Shown here piece by piece: positions 19,094-31,300 of a stretch of DNA of 64,000 bases (positions are counted from its first letter, which is position 1; each line of letters opens with the position of its first letter). The notes under the pieces are model-generated. The model worked only from the letters and a program-made list of their open reading frames with translations, did no database searches and was not told where the DNA came from. The stretch is from Thermoanaerobaculales bacterium (GTDB lineage Bacteria > Acidobacteriota > Thermoanaerobaculia > Thermoanaerobaculales > Sulfomarinibacteraceae). The stretch covers positions 124,001-188,000 of the forward strand of contig DAOPQC010000003.1 in the NCBI GenBank assembly GCA_035358815.1, in the 5' to 3' direction. The position numbers were made by a program, and so were the translations under genes.

Positions 19094-22000
19094 TCATCTA
19101 CAGCTCCGGCTGCCCGCCGAGCCCGCCGCATCCGTCGGCGCCGACGCCCCATCCGCCTCCTTCGCGTCGAAGCTGATGCGGAACTCGGTGCCGGGCCCGG
19201 GGCCGGTGTCGACGCTGCCGTCGAGCTGCCGTGCCAGCATCTGGACAAGACGAAGCCCGAGCGTTCGGGCGCGGCGCCAGTCGAGGCCCGCCGGCAAACC
19301 AATGCCGTCGTCGCACACCCGCAGGCACAGCCGTCCGGTTCCGGTCTCGTGGGCCAGGCCCACCGTCACCGTGCCGCCGCCGGAGGGGAAGGCGTGCTTG
19401 AGGGCGTTGCTGACGAGCTCGTTCAGGATCAGCCCGCAGGGAACCGCGGTCGCGACCGACAGTGCCACCGGCTCGACGTCGAGCCGCAGCCGCATGCCGA
19501 GGCCCCCCGCTCCGTGAGCGCTCCAGATCGACTGCGTCAGACTCGCGGCGTAGTCGGCGAAGTTCAGCCGGGCCAGCCCGCCCGACTCGTAGAGCTTTTC
19601 GTGGATCAGGGCCATCGACTGGACCCGGCTCTGCACCTCCCTGAACACACCGCGCAAGGCCGGGTCGGCGAGCGCGTCGGCCTGGAGGTTGACCAGGCTG
19701 GAGACGACCTGGAGGTTGTTCTTCACCCGGTGGTGGATCTCGCGCAGCAGCAGCTCCTTCTCGGCCAACGACTCCCGGAGCTGGTCCTCGGCCCGCTTGC
19801 GCTCGGTGATGTCCTGGGTGATCCCGAAGCCACCCAGCAGGGTGCCGCCGTCGTCGAACTCCAGGAATGCCTTCTCCCGCACCCACTTGACCAGCCCGTC
19901 GGCGACGATGCGGTGCTCGATGTCGTAGGGTTCGCCCCGCAGCCCCGCGTTCCACTTGGCGTCGACATACTCGCGGTCGTCCGGGTGCACGGCCTCGAGA
20001 AACGTCTGGTAGGTTTGCGGAGCCCCGGGAGGCGCCCCGAAAATGCGGAAGTTCTCGTCGGACCAGGTCAGAACGTTGCGCCGCACATCCAGCCGCCACG
20101 ATCCGATCTGTCCGACCTCCTGGGCCCGGTCCAGGTCTTCACGGCTCTGCCGCAGCGCCGCCTCCGTTTCCTTGCGCGCGGTGATGTCCGTGAAGGCGGC
20201 CGCGAACCGCCCCGGGGCCGGGGAGTACGCGTAGACCTCGTACCAGCGCCCCAAGGCCGTCAAATGGCGCTCGAACCGCTCGCTCACTCCCGTCTCAGCG
20301 ACCCGGCCGTAGGTCTCGATCCAAGAGTCTTCGACCGTCGGGATGACGTCACGCACGGTCCGCCCGATGATCGCCTGAGGGTCGAGCCCGGTCAGCCGGG
20401 CGAACGACGGATTGACCTCCAGGAATCGGTAGTCAACCGGCCGCCCCTGCCCGTCGAGGATCATCTCGTGCAGGGCGAAGCCCTCGGCCATCGACTCGAA
20501 CAGCGTCCGGTATCGGTTCTCGCTCTGACGGAGGTCGTCCTCCACCTGCTTGACGCCGGAGATGTCGATGCAGATGCCGGACATGCGCAGGGGGGTGCCG
20601 TCGGCGTCGTAGAGGGCCTGGCCGAGGGCGCTGATCCAGCGGACCTCTCCCGACGGCAGCACGACTCGGTACTCGCTCGCGAGGGGGGCGTGGTTGGCGA
20701 CGGCCGCCTCGATGCGCCGCTCGGCAAGCTGGCGATCCTCGGGGTGGATTACAGCCCCCCACGACTCGAAGCTGGCCTCGTGGGTCGCGGGATCGAGGCC
20801 GAACAGGCGGAACAGCTCCTCGGACCACTCGAGCTTGCCGGTGCCGAAGTCCCAGTCCCACATCCCGGCTCCGGCCGAGTCCTGCGCGAGCCGCAATCTC
20901 GCGGCGCTCTCGCGAAGGGCCTCCTCCGCCCGCTTGCGCTCGGTGACATCCCGCGTCAACCCTCGCACGCTGACCATCGTGCCCGTGTCGGCGAAGACGG
21001 CGCGGCCCGTCTCCTCGAGCACGACCTCGCGACCGTCGCCGCGGCGCACGTAGCGATAGGTGGCGACGTACGCCGGATGCTCAGGCGTGAGGCGGGTGAC
21101 GGTACTGACAAACGCCTCCCGATCCGCCGGGTGGATCGCCGCGAAGAAGCTCTGGCCGGTGTCGCGAGTCGCGTCGGAGTCCCAGCCCAAGATGGGACCG
21201 GAGTTGGGGGAGCGGAGGACCGTGTCGCTGGCCGGGTCCCACTCGAAGGTGAACACCTCACCGGCCTCGAGGGCCTGGCGCAGGCGCGCTTCGCTCTCCC
21301 GGAGCGCCTTCTCGGCCTCGGCACACGTGGTGACGTCCATGAACGCGGCGACTGAGCCGCGCACTTCGCCGTCGATGTCGAACAGCGGCACGGCGTTGCC
21401 GACCGTCTGCACGTGGCGGCCATCCGGAAAGCTGAAGTCGATCACTGTGCCCAGCACCGGCTGGCGCGTGGCGATGGCGCGCTGCATCGGCAGCTCGTCT
21501 GCCCGGTACTCGGTGCCGTCTGGTTTGAGCTGGCACAGGGAGGGGACCTGGCCGTTTGCGACGACGCTCTGCGAGACGTTGCTGCCGGGAGCGACGCCGA
21601 TCAGCTCGTTGGCGGCCCGGTTGCCGGTGATGAGGCGGCACTCGGCGTCGCCAAACCAGACGTAGGCCGGCAACGCATCGAGCAGCGCCGTCAGCTCCTC
21701 GGTTCGCAGGCGCAGCGCCTCGTCGGCCTTCTTCCGGTCGGTGATGTCCTCGACCGTCCCGATGAAGGCCACCGCCCGGCGGGCGCCACCTTCGCCTTCG
21801 AACCTCGCGATGCCGTAGGCCTGGACCCAGCGCATCTGGCCGTCAGGCCGGTTGATGCGGTACTGGGCCGAGAATGGCCGCGGGTCGGCCGGGTTGAGCG
21901 CCGCCTCCACCTTGGCCCACAGCCCGCTCAGATCCTCGGGATGGATGATCTGCTGGAGGATCTCGTCGTTGGGTTGGCTGTAGCCCGCCACGCCGAAGAT

Positions 22001-22639
22001 GGCCTTGTAGCCGTCGTCCCACTCGGCAATCCGGGTGGTGGGGTTGTACTCCCACCATCCGAGCTTGGCGGCGTCCAGAGCGAGCCGGCGTTGTTCGGCC
22101 AGGCGCTTCACCTGGTTCTCGACCTGCCGTCGCGCCGTGGTCTCCCAGGCGGCGTTGACCAGCCCCCAGCCTTCGCCCCCGGGCAGCTGCACGCGGTGCA
22201 CCGACCAGCTGAAATACGCCGGCTCCAGCGGACCGTCCGGCCGCCGCCGGATCATGTTGAGCTCATCCACCACCTGATGCGGCTCGCCGGTCTCCAGGAC
22301 GCGGCCGCAGATCGCGGCGAAGTCCTGCCCGGTCTCCGGCCAGATCTCGTCCAGGGTCCTGCCGAGCATCGCCTTGCCGGGCGCGATCGCCTGGTAGGCC
22401 GGGTTCACGAGGTGCAGCCGCAGATCGCTCCCGCGAATGAGGCACACAGCTGTCGGCATCTGGTTGACCATGATCTCGAGCAGCTGGCGGTGGGCGGCCA
22501 GCGTCCGCTCGATCCGCGTACGCTCGGTGAGGTCGATGTCGGCGCCGGCTTCCCCGGGCGCCCGCCCGGCGTCACTCCGAACCGAGCGGCCCCAACCCCT
22601 CAGCCACGCTCGGATTCGAGAGGCGAGCTGTGCAGGCAT
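19094..22639 (-). CDS. Multi-PAS sensor histidine kinase, HWE/HisKA_2 type
   Basis: About 1181 residues with no clear membrane segment, so probably cytosolic. Seven PAS/PAC units follow one another, each opening with a hydrophobic block such as MVNQMPTAVCLIRG, ALDAAKLGWWEYNP, LLDALPAYVWFGD, AGEVFTFEWDP, QDSAGAGMWDWDFG, FESMAEGFALHEM and QEVGQIGSWRLDV. The kinase core has the phospho-acceptor LLREIHHRVKNNLQV and an HATPase with ILNELVSNALKHAF (N box) and DDGIGLP (G1 box). No receiver domain or cognate response regulator is adjacent. The chosen ATG (MPAQLASRI) excludes 22 upstream codons that look non-coding. Confidence 0.85.
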   Translation of the reverse strand: MPAQLASRIRAWLRGWGRSVRSDAGRAPGEAGADIDLTERTRIERTLAAHRQLLEIMVNQMPTAVCLIRGSDLRLHLVNPAYQAIAPGKAMLGRTLDEIWPETGQDFAAICGRVLETGEPHQVVDELNMIRRRPDGPLEPAYFSWSVHRVQLPGGEGWGLVNAAWETTARRQVENQVKRLAEQRRLALDAAKLGWWEYNPTTRIAEWDDGYKAIFGVAGYSQPNDEILQQIIHPEDLSGLWAKVEAALNPADPRPFSAQYRINRPDGQMRWVQAYGIARFEGEGGARRAVAFIGTVEDITDRKKADEALRLRTEELTALLDALPAYVWFGDAECRLITGNRAANELIGVAPGSNVSQSVVANGQVPSLCQLKPDGTEYRADELPMQRAIATRQPVLGTVIDFSFPDGRHVQTVGNAVPLFDIDGEVRGSVAAFMDVTTCAEAEKALRESEARLRQALEAGEVFTFEWDPASDTVLRSPNSGPILGWDSDATRDTGQSFFAAIHPADREAFVSTVTRLTPEHPAYVATYRYVRRGDGREVVLEETGRAVFADTGTMVSVRGLTRDVTERKRAEEALRESAARLRLAQDSAGAGMWDWDFGTGKLEWSEELFRLFGLDPATHEASFESWGAVIHPEDRQLAERRIEAAVANHAPLASEYRVVLPSGEVRWISALGQALYDADGTPLRMSGICIDISGVKQVEDDLRQSENRYRTLFESMAEGFALHEMILDGQGRPVDYRFLEVNPSFARLTGLDPQAIIGRTVRDVIPTVEDSWIETYGRVAETGVSERFERHLTALGRWYEVYAYSPAPGRFAAAFTDITARKETEAALRQSREDLDRAQEVGQIGSWRLDVRRNVLTWSDENFRIFGAPPGAPQTYQTFLEAVHPDDREYVDAKWNAGLRGEPYDIEHRIVADGLVKWVREKAFLEFDDGGTLLGGFGITQDITERKRAEDQLRESLAEKELLLREIHHRVKNNLQVVSSLVNLQADALADPALRGVFREVQSRVQSMALIHEKLYESGGLARLNFADYAASLTQSIWSAHGAGGLGMRLRLDVEPVALSVATAVPCGLILNELVSNALKHAFPSGGGTVTVGLAHETGTGRLCLRVCDDGIGLPAGLDWRRARTLGLRLVQMLARQLDGSVDTGPGPGTEFRISFDAKEADGASAPTDAAGSAGSRSCR

Positions 22640-22857
22640 GCTCTCGACCACCCCCCGTCGCCTCCCCTGAATCCAGACCGCGCTGGGTACTCCAGTGCCT
22701 CCCATCGTAACCCATCGTGATGGAGCGTGCGGCGATCAGCGCATTCTGCGGGAATGAAAGGCCGGCGGGGTCGGGTTGCTGCGGGAACGCGGGTCTGGGC
22801 GGGTCTGGACCTGCAACCAGGGGTCGGGCTCCCGCCGGCCCCGACCGGGCGACGCCG

Positions 22858-24972
<2,115 letters not shown>

Positions 24973-25224
24973 CTCGGCTCGCGCCGCAGACCGTCGAGGC
25001 GCCTGACCGTCCGTGAGCAGCGCGACCAGCCCCTGACTCAGCACCCCTTGGCCGGGCCCTGCGCCCGGGCCTCGGCGCGATTCTGAGACTGTGGATCAAT
25101 CAGCAGAGTGTCGATTCTTCCGCACCCCGCCGCGATCGTCGGCGCCGCCCCGGCCTCGCGCCCGATCCCGCGAAGTCGCATGGCGGCAACCGCTTGCGGC
25201 GAACGCCGCCCGCACCTGGGGAGG

Positions 25225-25240
25225 TGGCACGGTTCTTGAT
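25225..25240 (+). promoter_or_regulatory. Sigma-54 (-24/-12) promoter candidate for the NHLP-RND operon
   Basis: TGGCACGGTTCTTGAT keeps the -24 GG (25226-25227) and exact 10-nt spacing, with GA instead of GC at -12. It matches the consensus TGGCACG-N4-TTGC at all but one position. A start near 25251 would give a leader of ~90 nt. The rest of the 367-nt gap (24973-25339) holds a GC-rich imperfect hairpin just after the activator gene and no other gene. Confidence 0.65.
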
Positions 25241-25339
25241 CCCGGTCCCCGGCGCGGCCGGCGGTCATCGGACATCAATGGCGGCCGCGCCGACTCCGAG
25301 CGCGCCCCTGCGGCGGGGTGTGACACAGGGAGACCCGAG

Positions 25340-25576
25340 ATGAGCCAGTGCAACGTCGAGCGGGTGATCGGGCGACTGGTGACCGACGAGGGCTTCCGAC
25401 GCCGATTCGCCGAGTCCCCGGCCGCGACCCTCCGGTCGCTGACCGACCAGGGCGTCGAGCTCAACGCGTTCGAGCTGCGGGCGCTGGCTGCGATCGATCC
25501 CGGGCAGGTGGGGCGCTTCGCCCGGACGCTCCAGCCCTGGATCCAGAAGGTCGAGCTCGAGGGAGATCACTCATGA
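25340..25576 (+). CDS. NHLP-clan (Os1348-like) small protein
   Basis: 78 residues: VERVIGRLVTDEGFRRRFAESP, then AATLRSLTDQGVELNAFELRALAAI and WIQKVELEG. This follows the pattern of the Os1348/Franean1_4349-like proteins of the nitrile-hydratase-leader-peptide clan, which act as leader regions of some ribosomal peptides. The C-terminus (KVELEGDHS) is short and lacks a Cys/Ser/Thr-rich core. No modifying enzyme is nearby, so a non-RiPP role is equally possible. The stop overlaps the start of tolC (ATGA), showing translational coupling to the efflux operon. AGGGAGA precedes the ATG. Confidence 0.75.
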   Translation: MSQCNVERVIGRLVTDEGFRRRFAESPAATLRSLTDQGVELNAFELRALAAIDPGQVGRFARTLQPWIQKVELEGDHS

Positions 25577-27189
25577 GCCGCATCGGATTCCGCCGGTCGA
25601 TCGCGCACGCCGTGCTGCCATGGCTGCTCTCGGCCGCAGCGGCCGGCCTCGCCGTGGCGGCCGACCGGCCCGCAGCGCCGCCGCAGCCGCTGTCGACCGA
25701 GGAGGTGGGGCGACCGCTGACCCTCGAGGACGCGATCGCCGGCGCGCTCACGAAGAACGAGGGCATCCTCATCGAACGGACGTCGGTCGACTCCGCCGAT
25801 GCCTCGGTCGAGGGTGCGAAGGGCGCCTACGACCCACTGCTCGCCGTCGACCTGGGCTGGCGTTCGATGACCCTCCCGGTCAACTCCGCGTTCTCGGGAG
25901 CCCCGGAAGGCGAGCTCGCGCCGACCGACCGAAACACCGGGGCGACGGCGTCGCTCGAGCAACTCCTCCCCACGGGCGGCCGCGTCGCCGTCATCGCGGA
26001 CTCGTTCCGCGACACGACCGACGACGCCTTCGCGCTGCTGTCGCCAGCCTACCAGACCCGGCTCGGATTGGAGCTTCGCCAGCCGCTGCTGCGCAACCGG
26101 GCGATCGACGCCGCTCGGGTCGCCGTCCGGGTGGCCGCTGCCGACCGCGAGGAGGCCGGCGAGTCGCTGCAGCGCGAGGTCGCGGACACCGTCGCCGCCG
26201 TCGAGCGCGCGTACTGGCTCGTGGTCGCGACCCGGCGCGCGATCGGGGTGCAGGAGGACGCCGTCGACCTCGCCTCCCAGCAGCTCGAGGAGACCGACGC
26301 CCGGATCGAAAGCGGCGCCGCCCCCGAGACCGAGGCGGCCCAGCCGCGCGCCGAGCTCGAACGGCGGCGGGGCGACCTGCTCGCCACCCTGGAGGTGGCA
26401 TCCCGAGCCGAGAACATGCTCAAGGAGCTGATCCTCGGCGACGACCCGGCGGCATGGGCCGAGCGACTCGAGCCGGTCGACGAGATCGCGATCGCGCCGG
26501 AGACGGTCGACATCGCGGAGTCGATGGACCGCGCGCTCGAGTCCCGGCCCGAGATCCAGGCGGCGGAGGCCTTTGCCAAGCGCCGGCGGGCCGAGGCCGC
26601 CTTCGCCCGCAACCAGGTGCAGCCCGCCCTTGACCTGGTGCTCGGCTACGACCGGTTCGGCCTCGCCGGCACGGCAAACCCGGAGGGCTCAGGGATCCCC
26701 GGGCTGCCCGGTGAGGTGCCGCCCGAGCTCGACGGCGGCTACTCGGACGCGCTCGGCCAGCTCGGGGAGGGTGACTTCGACGACGCCCGGATCGCGCTCC
26801 AGCTCGCTGTCCCGATCGGCAACCGCACCGCGCGGGCGGCCGCCCGCGTCGCCGACAACGCCGAGGTCCAGGCCGAGGCCGAGGTCCGCCGGCTCCGCAA
26901 GGCGATCCGGGCCGAGGTGCTTGACGCCGCAGCCGCCACCGCGACGGCCGGGGCCCGGATCGACGCCGCCCGCGCCTCCCGCGAGGCGGCCGAGGTGCAG
27001 CTCGCGGCCGAGACGGAGCGCTTCCAGGCCGGACTGTCGACGAACTTCCTCGTGCTCACCCGCCAGAACGACCTCGCCGCCGCCCGGCTCGACGAGATCG
27101 AGGCACTTACCGACTACCGCATCGCGCTGACCGCGATGTCCCGAGCCACCGGCTCGCTGCTCGACGAGCGGCGGATCGTGATCGACTGA
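25573..27189 (+). CDS. TolC-family outer-membrane efflux protein
   Basis: 538 residues with a signal peptide (LPWLLSAAAAGLAVAA). Two outer-membrane-factor repeats are visible: LTLEDAIAGALTKNEGI opening the first, and long Ala/Glu-rich coiled coils (REVADTVAAVERAYWLVVA; EVRRLRKAIRAEVLDAAAA) forming the periplasmic helical barrel. It is the exit duct of the tripartite pump with the next two genes. The ATG is embedded in the stop of the NHLP gene (ATGA overlap). An insert rich in Gly, Pro and Glu (around NPEGSGIPGLPGEVPPEL) is unusual. Confidence 0.92.
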   Translation: MSRIGFRRSIAHAVLPWLLSAAAAGLAVAADRPAAPPQPLSTEEVGRPLTLEDAIAGALTKNEGILIERTSVDSADASVEGAKGAYDPLLAVDLGWRSMTLPVNSAFSGAPEGELAPTDRNTGATASLEQLLPTGGRVAVIADSFRDTTDDAFALLSPAYQTRLGLELRQPLLRNRAIDAARVAVRVAAADREEAGESLQREVADTVAAVERAYWLVVATRRAIGVQEDAVDLASQQLEETDARIESGAAPETEAAQPRAELERRRGDLLATLEVASRAENMLKELILGDDPAAWAERLEPVDEIAIAPETVDIAESMDRALESRPEIQAAEAFAKRRRAEAAFARNQVQPALDLVLGYDRFGLAGTANPEGSGIPGLPGEVPPELDGGYSDALGQLGEGDFDDARIALQLAVPIGNRTARAAARVADNAEVQAEAEVRRLRKAIRAEVLDAAAATATAGARIDAARASREAAEVQLAAETERFQAGLSTNFLVLTRQNDLAAARLDEIEALTDYRIALTAMSRATGSLLDERRIVID

Positions 27190-27216
27190 TCGAGGTTCTC
27201 CGAAAGGAGCACGCCA

Positions 27217-28356
27217 ATGGCCAAGCGAATGACCCTGATGCTGATCTCCGTCGCCGCCGCCGTGACGGTTCTCGGCGCGGTGAAGTACAACCAGGTTCAA
27301 GGGGCGATCGCCCAGGGCGCCGCCTATCGGCCCCCACCCGAAGCGATCACCACCATCGTCGCCCGCCAAGAGCGGTGGGACGACACCCTGAGCGCCATCG
27401 GCACGGTCACCGCCGTCAACGGGGTCACCGTCGCCGCCGATCTGCCAGGCATCGTCGAGCGCATCGCGTTCGAGTCCGGGCGCACGGTCCGGCGGGGCGA
27501 CGTGCTCGTGAAGCTCGACAGCCGCCAGGAGGACGCGCAGCTCAAGGCCGCCGACGCGCAACGCGAGCTCGCACGCCTGCAGCTCGACCGGGTCGAAGGG
27601 CTGCGTCGGCGCGGGGTCGCCTCCCAGTCCGAGCTCGACAACGCCCGCGCCGAGTTCGCGCAGGCGGACGCCAGGGTCGGCGAGATCCAGGCCACGATCG
27701 CCAGGAAGATGATCCGCGCCCCGTTCTCCGGCATCCTCGGCATTCGGCAGGTCAACCTCGGCCAGTACCTGCCGGGTGGCGGCGCAATCGTCCCCCTCCA
27801 GTCGCTGCAGCCGATCTACGTCGACTTCACCGTGCCTCAGCAGGAGTCCGGCAGCGTCGGCGAGGGCACCACGGTGACGGTGACGCCGGACCCGCCGGCG
27901 AACGGCGGCGCCGTCGAGCCACTGACCGGCCGGGTGGCCGCCGTCGACTCGGTGGTCGACCCGTCGACCCGCAATGTCCGCGTCCGGGCCGAGTTCGACA
28001 ACCCGGACGAGACGCTCCGGCCCGGGATGTTCGTCGAGGCGCACGTGACGCTAGGGGCTCCGACCTCGGTCGTCACCCTTCCCGCCACCGCGATCAGCTA
28101 TGCACCTTACGGCGACTCGGTCTTCGTGGTCGAGGAGCTCGATCAACCAGACGGCACGACCTACGTCGGCGTCCGCCAGCAGTTCGTCCAGGTCGGTGGC
28201 TCCCGCGGCGACCAGGTGGCAATCCTCACCGGCGTTCGTCCGGGAGAGTCGGTGGTCACGTCCGGGGTGTTCAAGCTGCGCAACGGCGCGGCGGTGGTGG
28301 TGAACAACGACGTTCAGCCGGGCAACGACCCGGCTCCGGAGCCGGAGGACAGCTGA
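27217..28356 (+). CDS. RND efflux periplasmic adaptor (membrane-fusion protein)
   Basis: 379 residues with AAAGGAG before the ATG. An N-terminal uncleaved anchor or signal (LMLISVAAAVTVLGAV) is followed by a biotinyl-lipoyl-like domain (GIVERIAFESGRTVRRGDVLVKLD), a short alpha-hairpin, a second lipoyl half (IRAPFSGILGIRQVNLGQYL) and beta-barrel domains. It links the inner-membrane RND pump to TolC. The stop overlaps the start of the RND gene (TGATG). Confidence 0.93.
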   Translation: MAKRMTLMLISVAAAVTVLGAVKYNQVQGAIAQGAAYRPPPEAITTIVARQERWDDTLSAIGTVTAVNGVTVAADLPGIVERIAFESGRTVRRGDVLVKLDSRQEDAQLKAADAQRELARLQLDRVEGLRRRGVASQSELDNARAEFAQADARVGEIQATIARKMIRAPFSGILGIRQVNLGQYLPGGGAIVPLQSLQPIYVDFTVPQQESGSVGEGTTVTVTPDPPANGGAVEPLTGRVAAVDSVVDPSTRNVRVRAEFDNPDETLRPGMFVEAHVTLGAPTSVVTLPATAISYAPYGDSVFVVEELDQPDGTTYVGVRQQFVQVGGSRGDQVAILTGVRPGESVVTSGVFKLRNGAAVVVNNDVQPGNDPAPEPEDS

Positions 28357-31300
28357 TGCGACTCACCGACCTGTTCATCCGCCGCCCGGTGCTGGCGGTC
28401 GTCATCAACCTTTTGATCCTGATCGCGGGCCTCCAGGCCGTGCGCTCGCTATCGGTGCGTCAGTACCCGCGCAGCGACATCGCCGTGGTCAGGGTCACGA
28501 CCGCCTACATCGGCGCCAACGCCGATCTCGTGCGCGGCTTCATCACCACCCCGCTCGAGCGCGTCATCGCCAGCGCCGACGGCATCGAGTACCTGGAGTC
28601 GTCGAGCGCACAGGACGTGTCGACGATCACGGTGCACCTCAAGCTGAACTACGACACCAACGCCGCCCTGACCCAGATCCAGTCCAAGGTTGCCCAGGTG
28701 CGAAACGACCTTCCCCCCGAGGCCGAGGCGCCGGTCATCGAGCTCGAGACGGCTGACAACCAGTTCGCCGCGATGTACATCGGGTTCTCGTCCAACGACC
28801 TGGACCAGAACCGGATCTCCGACTACCTGACCAGGCAGGTGCAGCCGAAGCTCAGCGCCATCAGCGGCGTCCAGCGTGCCGAGATCCTCGGCGACCGCAC
28901 GTTCGCGATGCGGATCTGGCTCAGGCCCGAGAAGATGGCGGCGCGCGGCATCTCGCCGACGGACGTGCGCCAGGCGCTGGTCCTCAACAACTACCTGTCG
29001 GCCCTCGGCAAGACCAAGGGCTCGATGGTCTCGGTCAACCTGATCGCCAACACCAATCTCCAGACCGTGGACGAGTTTCGCCAGCTGGTGGTCAAGGAGC
29101 AGGACGGCGTGGTCGTGCGGCTCGGCGAGATCGCCGACGTCGTGCTCGGCGCCGAGAGCTATGACTCGGAGGTGAGGTTCTCAGGCGAGACCGCGACCTT
29201 CATGGGAATCTGGGTGCTGCCGACCGCCAACTCGCTCGAGGTGGTCCGGAGGGTCCGCGATGCGCTGCCGGAGCTCGCCTCCGAGCTCCCGGCCGGCATG
29301 AAGGCGGCCGTCGCCTACGACGCGACGGGCTACATCGAAGACGCCCTCCACGAGGTGCTCAAGACCCTGTCCGAGACGCTGCTGATCGTGATCGTGGTGA
29401 TCTACTTGTTCCTGGGCTCGCTGCGCTCGGTGCTGATCCCGGTCGTGGCCATCCCGATCTCATTGATCGGAGCCGTCTTCCTGATCCTGGTCGCCGGCTT
29501 CACCATCAACCTGCTGACCCTGCTGGCGATCGTGCTGGCGGTCGGGCTGGTGGTCGACGACGCGATCGTCGTGGTCGAGAACGTCGAACGCCACATCCAC
29601 CTCGGCGAGCCGCCACTTCGCGCGGCGATCCTGTCCGCCCGCGAACTCGCCGGACCGATCATCGCCATGACCATCACCCTCGCGGCGGTCTACGCGCCGG
29701 TGGGCATCCAGGGCGGGCTGACGGGCTCGCTGTTCCGCGAGTTCGCCTTCACGCTGGCGGGCGCGGTCATCATCTCGGGCGCGGTGGCGCTGACGCTGTC
29801 GCCGATGATGGGCTCGCGGCTGCTGCGGGCGGGGGACTCCCGTCGGCGGGGATTCGCTGGAATGATCAGCCGCCACTTCGGAGTGGTCCAGCGCCTCTAC
29901 ACCCGGCTTCTCTCCGCCACCCTCGCCTACCGCCCGGTGGTGCTGGTCCTGTGGGGCATCGTGGCGCTGCTCGTCGTGCCCTTCTATCTCTTCTCACAGC
30001 GCGAGCTCGCGCCCACCGAGGACCAGGGCGTGGTGTTCGCCGTCGTCCAGGCGGCCGCCAACTCGACGCTCGATCAGACCTCGCTCTACACGCGCGCGGT
30101 CAACGACGCATTCCAGTCGTTCCCGGAGACCGAGCGCACCTTCCAGGTCACCTTCCCGACCGGCGGCTTCAGCGGCATGATCACCAAGCCCTGGAGCGAG
30201 CGGCAGAAGACCACCGAGCAGCTCCAGGCGGAGCTGGCGGGGAAGGTAGCGACGGTCCCCGGCGTGCGGGTGATCCCGTTGGTGCCGCCCCCGCTGCCCG
30301 GCGGCGGCGACTTTCCGGTCGACTTCGTCATCGCGTCGACCCGCGAGCCGGAGGAGCTGATCCAGGTCGCCGACGAGCTGGTAAGCAAGGCGTTCACGAG
30401 CGGCCTCTTCATGTTCGCCGACGCCGACCTGAAGTTCGACCAGCCGCAGACCGAGGTGGTCTTCGACCGCGATCGGCTGCGCTCGCAGGGGGTCGATCTG
30501 GCGCAGGTGGGGCGCGACCTCGCCACCCTGCTCAGTGGCGACTACGTCAACCGCTTCAGCATCCAGGGGCGGAGCTACAAGGTGATCCCCCAGCTCAAGC
30601 GGGCCGAGCGGCTGACGCCCGACCAGCTGTCGGAGATCCACGTCACCGGGCCCGCCGGCCAGCTGGTACCGCTGGCGACCTTCGCCACCCTCGCGACGAC
30701 GACCGAGCCGAGGGAGCTCAAGCGCTTCCAGCAGCTCAACGCGGTCCGCGTCCAGGGGGTCATACCGCCCGGCGTGTCGCTCGACGCCGCGCTCGGCTTC
30801 CTCGAGCAGGAGGCGGCGAAGATCCTGCCGCCCGGCTTCACAATCGACTACGCCGGCCAGTCGCGGCAGCTCCGCGTCGAGGGGAGCAAGTTCCTCGGCA
30901 CCCTGCTGCTGTCGGCAATCGTCATCTACCTGGTGCTGGCGGCGCAGTTCGAGAGCTTCCGCGACCCGTTCATCGTTCTCGCCGGCTCGGTCCCGCTGGC
31001 GCTCGCCGGCTCGCTGATGTTCTCGTTTCTGGGCCTGACCACGCTCAACATCTACAGCCAGGTCGGTCTCATCACCCTGGTCGGCCTGGTGGCCAAGAAC
31101 GGTATCCTGATCGTGCAGTTCGCGAACCAGCTCCAGGCGGCGGGGCTCGACAAGGCGCGCGCCGTCGTCGAGGCGGCGGGGACCCGCCTGCGGCCGATCG
31201 TGATGACGAGCGCGGCCACCGTCGTCGGCCACCTCCCCCTGGTGTTCGCCGACGGGCCCGGCGCCGGCGCCCGCAACAGCATCGGCATCATGTTGGTGAG

